This document shows, piece by piece, positions 16,661-22,320 of a stretch of 29,842 nucleotides of DNA. How positions within the stretch are numbered: position 1 is the stretch's first letter; each line of letters starts with the position of its first letter. The stretch is taken from assembly GCA_937907645.1 (NCBI GenBank), contig CALCWV010000004.1, forward strand, positions 1 through 29,842, in the 5' to 3' direction. A model generated the notes under the pieces. It was given only the letters and a program-made list of their open reading frames with translations, was not told where the DNA came from and did no database searches. Origin of the DNA: an uncultured Clostridia bacterium. Lineage in GTDB: Bacteria > Bacillota > Clostridia > Christensenellales > UBA1242. The position numbers and the translations under genes are program-made.

Positions 16661-16734
16661 TTATTTTTTTTGAACAAATTTTAATCGAAGAAATATATTA
16701 TTTTTTTTGAACAAATTTTAATCGAAGAAATATA
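16661..16734. repeat. 37-bp perfect tandem repeat in the AT-rich oriC segment
   Basis: Units 16661-16697 and 16698-16734 are identical, each with eight T, GAACAAATTTTAATCGAAGAA and an ATATA end. A degenerate third unit starts at 16735, and TTAATCGAAGAA without the T-tract also occurs at about 16569. They are candidate origin iterons or part of the unwinding element. Confidence 0.85.
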
Positions 16735-17063
16735 TTATTTTTTTTTGAAAAAAAATTATTCAAAAAAATATATATTTTCTTTAAAATAATTTTTTTTAAA
16801 ATAAATATAGCTTGTTCTTTTTTTGAAATTTAATTTTTCACTCTATTCTTCTAAATTTATTTTTTATTTTCTTGCTTATATATTTATATAGAAATAAAAA
16901 AAAGTGAGCTTTGTCTTGTCAGGCTAAGAAATAAAAAACGAAGAGCAAGGTGCTTTCATTGCAATGTATCTCCCCTACTCTTTTTGTGAAACTGGTTGAT
17001 TTTAAAAATGTGGATAACTCACGAAATTTGTGGATAACTTGGCGAAGTATTTTTCTAAATTAC

Positions 17064-17092
17064 TTGAAAAATGTCTTTCTTTGTGTTAAAAT
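17064..17092 (+). promoter_or_regulatory. dnaN promoter
   Basis: TTGAAA (17064-17069), a 17-bp spacer and TAAAAT (17087-17092) lie 27 bp downstream of the last perfect DnaA box, so DnaA bound there could influence dnaN. Confidence 0.75.
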
Positions 17093-17121
17093 GAAACCAT
17101 AAGAAAAAGGAGATGAAAGAT

Positions 17122-18219
17122 ATGTTAGTTGTATGTCAAGGGATTGAACTTTCAGAAGCTTTTTTAAGAGTTAGTAAGGCAATTTCAAACAAAATAGCAA
17201 ACCCTATTTTAGAAGGAATTAAAATTTCAGCCGAAGATAATATTTTAACTCTCAGCGCTACAGATACTGAATTATCCATTGAAAAAAAGATTAAAGCAGA
17301 CGTTAAAGTTGAAGGGGAAACAGTTGTTCCTGGAAAATTTATTACAGAGTTCGTTAAGAAACTTGCAAGTACAGAAATCGAACTTGAGGTTAACGACAAA
17401 AATCAACTTTTGATTAGATATGACGGAAACGAAAGTATCATTCAATGCTATAATCCTGCTGAATATCCAGGATTTAGAAAACTTAAAACAGATGAATACT
17501 TTGGAATTACTCAGAGAGATTTCAAAAACCTCGTTTCAAAAAGTATTTTCTCAGTTGCTTTAGATGATTCTAGACCAGTACTTAAAGGTGTGTTGTTTGA
17601 CATCAACAACAATAACATCATTTCAGTTGCTTTGGACGGATATAGACTTGCTAAAGTTAACAAAAAGATTATTTCAAACATCACAAAATCAATTGTTATT
17701 CCACAAAGAAGCTTAAACGAAGTAAGCAAAATGTTGGAAGACTCAGACGAGATAATCAACGTTTACATTGATAACAATGCGATTATGATCGATAATGGCG
17801 ATACAAAAATTATTTCTAGACTTTTAGAAGGAGATTTCATTAATTACAAGCAAATCATTCCAGCAAACTATGAAACATTTGTAATCGTTAACAAAAATCA
17901 ATTAGAAGATGCTTTGGAAAGAGTTTCACTCTTAACAAAAGTAGGTCAAAACAATTTTGTTAAGTTTGAAATTACTGAAAACAATGTTTACTTAACATCA
18001 AATTCAGAAATTGGTAACATCAAAGAAAATATCACAGCTACAACAAGTGGAAAAGATATCGCAATTGCCTTCAATCCAAGATTCTTACTTGAAGCTTTGC
18101 GTGTAAATTCTAACGAATTTGTTAAGATGTGCTTTAATAAATCAATTAACCCATGTGTTATAGTTCCAACTGAGGGGGATGAGTTTTTGTACTTGATACT
18201 CCCTGTCCGCATGGTTTAA
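17122..18219 (+). CDS. dnaN: DNA polymerase III beta sliding clamp
   Basis: The beta clamp is a ring dimer that tethers the replicative polymerase and partner proteins to DNA. The 365-aa product spans three clamp domains and ends in the conserved LILPVRMV. Mid-protein landmarks are ISVALDGYRLAKVNKK and IVIPQRSLNEVSKML. I chose the ATG at 17122 because AAGGAG lies 9 nt upstream and MLVVCQGIEL aligns with other DnaN N-termini; an in-frame ATG at 17113 abuts that ribosome-binding site. Upstream lies the origin, downstream a repeat array, and neither recF nor gyrB follows. The stop codon forms one arm of a long palindrome. Confidence 0.97.
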   Translation: MLVVCQGIELSEAFLRVSKAISNKIANPILEGIKISAEDNILTLSATDTELSIEKKIKADVKVEGETVVPGKFITEFVKKLASTEIELEVNDKNQLLIRYDGNESIIQCYNPAEYPGFRKLKTDEYFGITQRDFKNLVSKSIFSVALDDSRPVLKGVLFDINNNNIISVALDGYRLAKVNKKIISNITKSIVIPQRSLNEVSKMLEDSDEIINVYIDNNAIMIDNGDTKIISRLLEGDFINYKQIIPANYETFVIVNKNQLEDALERVSLLTKVGQNNFVKFEITENNVYLTSNSEIGNIKENITATTSGKDIAIAFNPRFLLEALRVNSNEFVKMCFNKSINPCVIVPTEGDEFLYLILPVRMV

Positions 18220-18339
18220 AACAAAAAAAGTTTGCAGAGCATTGTTTCTTGCATCCAGTTACAACAGTTACATAGGTAACTATGCGCCTGCCGTAACTGA
18301 CTGCAGAGCCTCGCTCTGCTTTCTTTTTTTGCTTTAAAC
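18214..18339 (+). terminator. dnaN gene-tail palindrome and terminator
   Basis: The dnaN tail with stop, GTTTAAAACAAAAAAAG (18214-18230), is mirrored by CTTTTTTTGCTTTAAAC (18323-18339), 16 of 17 positions. The stem extends inwards, past a TTT/TTT internal loop, through GCAGAGC/GCTCTGC. A local terminator hairpin CAGAGC-CTC-GCTCTG with a T-tract competes for the same 3' arm. The interior carries the GTTACATAGGTAAC hairpin also seen near asnS. Confidence 0.85.
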
Positions 18340-18533
18340 ATTTTATCGCTAGTCACTATGCGTCTGCCTCGGTTGAACCTCGAGCCTGATTTTAGAAAAA
18401 AATTAAGCGATTCACTTTGTTTCTGCTGTCCCCCTCTGAAAATCATTTAGAGAACTAAACTCATTCCAGAGGAGAACAGCGAGCCTCGTGACTCACTCAA
18501 TTTTTTTTCTAAAATTTTTTATATGTGTTTTTA
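18279..18533. repeat. 255-bp direct repeat, copy 1
   Basis: It is nearly identical to 18819-19073, with two single-base differences found by eye (at 18303, and in the T-tract near 18506). It carries the 3' arm of the dnaN palindrome and the composite hairpin at 18389-18515. No convincing gene: the short ORFs across it on the - strand are repeat-derived. Confidence 0.95.
18389..18515. repeat. Composite palindromic element inside the 255-bp repeat
   Basis: Terminal arms ATTTTAGAAAAAAATT (18389-18404) and AATTTTTTTTCTAAAAT (18499-18515) pair with a single bulged T. Inside are GCTGT/ACAGC, CCTCTG/CAGAGG and TTTAG-AGAA-CTAAA stems, then GAGCCTCGTGACTCACTCAA before the T-tract; that last module also occurs in the fhs array at 20949-20968. 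The outer design equals the gene-tail palindromes, but no gene ends here. Confidence 0.8.
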
Positions 18534-18544
18534 TAAAAATCAAT

Positions 18545-18767
18545 CGCAGAGTTATGGCAGTAAAAAGCAAAAGATTTTTCTTGGATTGTTACATTTTCGG
18601 GTTCCCGATAGAGGTTCCTCATCGGCGGTTCCGAAAAGGGAAGAAGACTGAAAAATAATTGCTTTTTACGGATCCGCGAAGCAAGCGTTTTCAAACGCGC
18701 GCTAGCTTAAAGATTTCTGCTGTCATATTTCTACGAAAAAGGATAATCTGAGTATTATCCTTTTTTT
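18545..18767 (+). ncRNA. Putative structured RNA element, copy A, with terminator
   Basis: This 191-nt domain (18545-18735) has an outer helix CGCAGAGTTATGGCAG/CTGTCATATTTCTACG, an inner stem GTAAAAAGCAA/TTGCTTTTTAC (18560-18570 with 18659-18669), a CCGAT/ATCGG hairpin containing GAGG-TT-CCTC (18605-18625) and GCGTT-TTCA-AACGC (18685-18698). A perfect intrinsic terminator GGATAAT-CTGAGT-ATTATCC plus seven T follows (18741-18767). Its partner at 21155 keeps the same length and helices with compensating changes. Structure is well supported; whether it is an RNA gene, a 3' processing element or a non-autonomous mobile element is open. I saw no clear promoter. Confidence 0.6.
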
Positions 18768-18818
18768 ATTATTTTTTAACTTATCGGAAATGCAAAATCC
18801 AGCATTGTTTATAATATC

Positions 18819-19073
18819 ACTATGCGCCTGCCGTAACTGACCGCAGAGCCTCGCTCTGCTTTCTTTTTTTGCTTTAAACATTTTATCGCTAGTCACTATG
18901 CGTCTGCCTCGGTTGAACCTCGAGCCTGATTTTAGAAAAAAATTAAGCGATTCACTTTGTTTCTGCTGTCCCCCTCTGAAAATCATTTAGAGAACTAAAC
19001 TCATTCCAGAGGAGAACAGCGAGCCTCGTGACTCACTCAATTTTTCTTCTAAAATTTTTTATATGTGTTTTTA
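18819..19073. repeat. 255-bp direct repeat, copy 2
   Basis: Copy of 18279-18533 offset by exactly 540 bp. It includes the dnaN-specific mirrored tail GCTTTAAAC although dnaN is 640 bp away, so it arose by duplication of the dnaN-adjacent copy. Confidence 0.95.
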
Positions 19074-19121
19074 CTGTCATACTACATTGAAAGAGGATAA
19101 TCTGAATATTGTCCTTTTTTT
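19074..19121 (+). terminator. Remnant of structured element with its terminator, upstream of fhs
   Basis: CTGTCATA followed by GGATAAT/ATTGTCC (one G-U pair) and seven T matches the 3' end of copy A (18720-18767). It follows the second 255-bp repeat directly, as expected if the body of the element was deleted after duplication. Confidence 0.75.
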
Positions 19122-19122
19122 G

Positions 19123-19151
19123 TTGATATTTTTTTTATAAAATTGTATTAT
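19123..19151 (+). promoter_or_regulatory. fhs promoter
   Basis: TTGATA (19123-19128), a 17-bp spacer and TATTAT (19146-19151), directly after the array's last T-tract and followed by the strong ribosome-binding site AAAGGAGGT. Confidence 0.75.
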
Positions 19152-19171
19152 TTATATGAAAGGAGGTTGGA

Positions 19172-20809
19172 ATGACGGATATTGAAATTGCGAAGAGTGT
19201 GAAAACTCAACCTATTGGAAAAATTGCGAAGAAACTTGGCTTGAAAAATAAAGATTTATTATTCTATGGAAATAACTGTGCGAAGATTTGCAAGAAAGTT
19301 AAAGAAAAAGAAGCAAAGCTTATACTTGTTACATCTATCAATCCAACTAAAGCAGGAGAAGGAAAGACAACTGTTTCTATTGGCCTTGCAGATGCACTTA
19401 GTAGACTTGGAAAGAAAGTTTGTCTTGCTCTTAGAGAGCCTTCGCTAGGCCCAGTTTTTGGAATAAAAGGTGGGGCTACTGGTGGTGGCTATGCGCAAGT
19501 TGTTCCAATGGAAGATATCAACCTGCACTTCACTGGTGACTTTCATGCAATTACATCTGCAAATAACCTACTTTCAGCCATGATTGACAATCATATTTTC
19601 CAAGGAAATGAGCTTGATATTGATCCCGAAAAAATATTCTTTCATCGTTGCCTAGATTTAAACGATCGTGCGCTTAGAAATATCACTTTGAATTGTGGAA
19701 AATATTCTCGTCACGAAGAATTTACAATAACAGCTGCAAGCGAAGTTATGGCAATTCTTTGCCTTGCTGAAAATTTAAATGAATTAAAGAAAATGTGCGG
19801 AAATATTCTTGTAGGTTTGAATAGAAAGGGGAAACCTGTTTACGCACGAGACTTGAAAGCTGAAGACGCTATGACTATTTTATTAAAAGATGCACTTCGC
19901 CCTAACCTCGTACAAACGCTAGAAGGAACACCTACGATTATTCACTGCGGGCCTTTTGCAAATATTGCTCATGGATGTAACAGTGTTATTGCGACAAAAA
20001 CGGCTTGTGCTCTTGCCGATTATGTAGTAACAGAAGCTGGGTTTGGAGCGGATCTTGGAGCTGAAAAGTTCTTAGATTTTAAATGCAGAAAAGCTGGCTT
20101 AAAACCTAGTTGCGTTGTCCTAGTTTTAACAATTAAAGCACTGAAACTTCACGGCGGAGTTGCTTTTGAAGACGTGAAAAAAGAAAATGTTTCTGCTGTT
20201 GAAAAAGGAATTGCCAACGCTTTAAAACACTATCATAATATTAAAGAAATTTACAACCTTCCTTGTGTTGTAACGCTCAACAAATACACTACTGATACAG
20301 ACGAGGAAATCGCCAAAGTTAAGCAGTGTTTTGGTGAAAATTTAGTTGTTAATAACGTCTGGGGAGAAGGCGGGAAAGGTGGACTACTCTTAGCCGAAAG
20401 AGTTATTTCTTCGACAGAACTCGACAATAGTAGTTTTTCTTTCGCATATAACACCGAAGATTCGCTCGAAGAAAAAATTGACAAACTAGTTAAAAAGGTT
20501 TATGGCGGAAAAGGAGTAAAATACTTCGATTTAGCCCTTGAAAAGCTTAAGCTTATAAAATCCCTCAAAAAAGAAAAATATCCTGTAATTATGGCGAAAA
20601 CTCAGTACAGTTTAAGTTCAGATGAGAAGCTACTAGGTGCACCACAAAACTTTGAAGTAGAAATAAAAGATTTTGAAATTAGAAACGGTGCTGGATTCGT
20701 TGTTGCAGTTTGCGGGAAAATTCTTCTTATGCCGGGACTATCTAAAACGCCAGCGGCGGTAAATATGAAGATACATCATCCGAATGGAGATATCACCGGA
20801 ATATTTTAG
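19172..20809 (+). CDS. fhs: Formate-tetrahydrofolate ligase
   Basis: This enzyme makes 10-formyl-THF from formate, THF and ATP, feeding purine and fMet-tRNA synthesis and, in acetogens, the methyl branch of the Wood-Ljungdahl pathway. The 545-aa product (family about 556) has the P-loop SINPTKAGEGKTT (55-67), the REPSLGPVFGIKGGATGGGYAQV segment and the conserved NLHFTGDFHAITSANNLL region, ending LPGLSKTPAAVNMKI. The AAAGGAGGT ribosome-binding site fixes the ATG at 19172. It is a single gene with its own promoter, flanked on both sides by repeat arrays and placed between dnaN and rpmH, an unusual location. Its stop codon lies in an array palindrome. fhs alone does not show acetogenesis. Confidence 0.96.
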   Translation: MTDIEIAKSVKTQPIGKIAKKLGLKNKDLLFYGNNCAKICKKVKEKEAKLILVTSINPTKAGEGKTTVSIGLADALSRLGKKVCLALREPSLGPVFGIKGGATGGGYAQVVPMEDINLHFTGDFHAITSANNLLSAMIDNHIFQGNELDIDPEKIFFHRCLDLNDRALRNITLNCGKYSRHEEFTITAASEVMAILCLAENLNELKKMCGNILVGLNRKGKPVYARDLKAEDAMTILLKDALRPNLVQTLEGTPTIIHCGPFANIAHGCNSVIATKTACALADYVVTEAGFGADLGAEKFLDFKCRKAGLKPSCVVLVLTIKALKLHGGVAFEDVKKENVSAVEKGIANALKHYHNIKEIYNLPCVVTLNKYTTDTDEEIAKVKQCFGENLVVNNVWGEGGKGGLLLAERVISSTELDNSSFSFAYNTEDSLEEKIDKLVKKVYGGKGVKYFDLALEKLKLIKSLKKEKYPVIMAKTQYSLSSDEKLLGAPQNFEVEIKDFEIRNGAGFVVAVCGKILLMPGLSKTPAAVNMKIHHPNGDITGIF

Positions 20810-20928
20810 ATAAAAAAAGTTTGCAGAGCTTTGTTTCTGGCATCCAGCCCAGACAGTTACGTATGTCAATACGCGCCTGCCTGTGCTGACTGCCGAGCCT
20901 CGCTCTGCTTTCTTTTTTTATCTAAAAT
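20803..20928 (+). terminator. fhs gene-tail palindrome and terminator
   Basis: ATTTTAGATAAAAAAAG (20803-20819), which includes the TAG stop, pairs perfectly over 17 bp with CTTTTTTTATCTAAAAT (20912-20928). After a TTT/TTT internal loop the stem continues as GCAGAGC/GCTCTGC. The 3' module GAGCCTCGCTCTGCTTTC plus seven T equals that of dnaN, whereas the outer arms are fhs-specific. Confidence 0.9.
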
Positions 20929-21126
20929 GTATTTAATTCCTGCCCCTCGAGCCTCGTGACTCACTCAATTTTTTATCTAAAATGTATTTCGACGAAAATG
21001 TGTTTTTTAATTGTATTGTTTGCGGAGCTTTGTTTCTGGCATCCAGCCCAGACAGTTACGTATGTCAATACGCGCCTGCCTGTGCTGATTGCCGAGCCTC
21101 GTTCTGCTTTCTTTTTTTTATCTAAA
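20819..21126 (+). repeat. Duplicated modules of the fhs array
   Basis: Segment 20819-20927 recurs at 21018-21126 with three substitutions and one extra T. Between them 20946-20988 holds the GAGCCTCGTGACTCACTCAA module, a T-tract and the fhs-tail complement. ATCTAAA thus follows a T-tract three times (about 20920, 20975 and 21120). The second copy lacks the A-tract 5' arm. No gene is visible in 20810-21591 apart from the structured element. Confidence 0.9.
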
Positions 21127-21154
21127 GTATTTTTTATATGGTAAAAAAAACAAT

Positions 21155-21377
21155 CGTAGAATTATGACAGCAGAAATCAAGAGATTTTTCTTGTAGTTTC
21201 TTTGTTTCAGGTTCCCGATAGAGGTTCCTCATCGGTGGTTCTAAAAACAGAGAAAATACTGAAAAAGAATTGATTTATGAGGCTCTGCGAAGCAAGGGTC
21301 ATCAGGCCCGCGCTAGCTTAACATTTTTACTGACATATCTCTGCGAAAGAGGAAAATCTTGAGTATCATCTTTTTTT
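21155..21377 (+). ncRNA. Putative structured RNA element, copy B
   Basis: It aligns almost without gaps to copy A over the same 191 nt (21155-21345). The helices are kept with changed bases: outer CGTAGAATTATGACAG/CTGACATATCTCTGCG, inner AAATCAA/TTGATTT (21174-21180 with 21270-21276), identical CCGAT/ATCGG hairpin, and GGGTC-ATCA-GGCCC in place of GCGTT-TTCA-AACGC. The trailing terminator is weaker than in A, but seven T remain at 21371-21377. It lies between the fhs array and the rpmH promoter. Confidence 0.6.
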
Positions 21378-21435
21378 ATGGAATCTTTTATGTTATCCTT
21401 TCATTTGAAATCAAATACTTATAATCGCAAAAAGA

Positions 21436-21464
21436 TTGACAAAGTTTTAAAAATATAATAAAAT
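21436..21464 (+). promoter_or_regulatory. rpmH operon promoter
   Basis: A perfect TTGACA (21436-21441), a 17-bp spacer and TAAAAT (21459-21464) start a leader of about 120 nt. The leader contains a hairpin GTTCAAA/TTTGAAC (21508-21514 with 21534-21540) of unknown role. Confidence 0.85.
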
Positions 21465-21591
21465 AATAATCGTTATATTTAGATCTATGTAAGAAAACAT
21501 TGCATATGTTCAAAAACCATCCGTATTGACCCGTTTGAACGCAGGTATTACTAGATGAAATAGACACTTAAAAATTAGAAAGGAGGTCAAC

Positions 21592-21726
21592 ATGAAACAA
21601 ACATATCAACCAAAGAAAGCTAGAAGAAACAAAGTTCATGGATTTAGAGAGAGAATGAGATCTAAATCAGGTAGAAACGTTTTAAAGAGAAGAAGAAACC
21701 GCGGAAGAAAAAATATTTGTGCATAA
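21592..21726 (+). CDS. rpmH: 50S ribosomal protein L34
   Basis: L34 is a small basic protein of the large ribosomal subunit that binds 23S rRNA. The 44-aa product starts MKQTYQPKKARRNKVHGFRE and continues through RMRSKSGRNVLKRRRNRGRK, matching the family over its whole length (44-46 aa). GGAGGT lies 5 nt before the ATG. It heads the conserved rpmH-rnpA-yidD-yidC-jag group, 13 nt before rnpA. Confidence 0.97.
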   Translation: MKQTYQPKKARRNKVHGFRERMRSKSGRNVLKRRRNRGRKNICA

Positions 21727-21739
21727 TTAAAGAGTGAAA

Positions 21740-22051
21740 ATGGATCATAGATTAAGAAAAGATAGACAGTTTACTTATATTTACAAGAAAGGTGTGAGAA
21801 AAAACACTCATTTTTTGACACTTTTTATTAAGGATAGTAAATTCAAAGGATATAAAATTGGATATTCTGTCAGCAAAAAAATTGGAAAAGCGAACGTTAG
21901 AAATAAGTTAAAACGCAGAATGAAAGAAATTGTTAGAACTAATGATTTTGCAAAAGATTATCATAACTACGTTTTAATGGTTAGACAAGGAATTGAAAAT
22001 TTAACTTTTGAGCAATTATTTAAAGAGATTAAAGAGGTTTTTAACAAATAG
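21740..22051 (+). CDS. rnpA: Ribonuclease P protein component
   Basis: RnpA is the protein subunit that helps the RNase P RNA bind precursor tRNAs and trim their 5' leaders. The 103-aa basic protein carries the RNR signature KANVRNKLKRRMKEI and an N-terminal RKDRQFTYIYKKG. A GTG at 21734 is an alternative start, but the ATG at 21740, with a weak AAAGAG upstream, gives the better family N-terminus (MDHRLRKDRQF). The stop TAG shares its G with the yidD start. Confidence 0.95.
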   Translation: MDHRLRKDRQFTYIYKKGVRKNTHFLTLFIKDSKFKGYKIGYSVSKKIGKANVRNKLKRRMKEIVRTNDFAKDYHNYVLMVRQGIENLTFEQLFKEIKEVFNK

Positions 22052-22320
22052 TGAAAGAGATATTACTTTTTCCACTAAAAATTTTGTTGTATATCCCCGT
22101 TTATTTTTATAAGTTTCTTATATCTCCCCTGATCCCACACGTTTGTAGATTTTATCCCTCGTGTTCGACTTATTTCATACAAGCTGTGAAAGAGTTCGGA
22201 CCTTTTAAGGGATTTTATTTAGGAATAAGAAGAATTATGAGATGCACTCCAAATAACAAAAGAAAGGGATATGATCCCGTTCCAATTAACATAAAAGGAG
22301 TAACAAAATGGATTTTATAA
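22051..22320 (+). CDS. yidD: YidD, membrane protein insertion efficiency factor
   Basis: YidD is a small inner-face membrane-associated protein that aids YidC-dependent insertion. The 89-aa product has the family core CRFYPSCSTYFIQAVKEFG, followed by KGFYLGIRRIMRC and YDPVP, and an amphipathic N-terminus. It starts at GTG, overlapping the rnpA stop by one base, so coupling to rnpA is likely; a GAGG sequence lies somewhat far upstream (14 nt). It overlaps yidC by 13 nt. Confidence 0.95.
   Translation: MKEILLFPLKILLYIPVYFYKFLISPLIPHVCRFYPSCSTYFIQAVKEFGPFKGFYLGIRRIMRCTPNNKRKGYDPVPINIKGVTKWIL

Larger units (their letters stand above)
16372..17037. other. oriC: Putative replication origin (oriC), dnaA-dnaN intergenic region
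   Basis: Two perfect DnaA boxes TGTGGATAA lie at 17009-17017 and 17029-17037, 20 bp apart in the same orientation. Near-matches are TAATCCACA (16383-16391), AAATCCACA (16393-16401), TTGTCCACA (16467-16475) and AGTGGATAA (16593-16601). Between the two clusters, about 16620-16870, lies an extremely AT-rich stretch suited to unwinding, with a 37-bp tandem repeat. Genes to the right are co-directional with a rightward fork, and most genes to the left (6830-14898) with a leftward fork. No gene is visible in 16361-17112. Confidence 0.85.

Noticed and set aside
18216..18446. 76-codon ORF on the - strand, with a similar 87-codon ORF at 18723-18986
   Set aside because: Both are read-through of the 255-bp repeat and its hairpins, have no ribosome-binding site, diverge where the repeat ends, and include the complement of the dnaN tail.
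18279..21377. Insertion sequence
   Set aside because: No transposase ORF, no direct target duplication and no IS-type termini; only non-coding palindromic modules are present.
21528..21557. Second rpmH promoter TTGACC with TACTAG
   Set aside because: The hexamers are weak, and the stronger TTGACA/TAAAAT promoter upstream explains the operon; the segment overlaps the leader hairpin.
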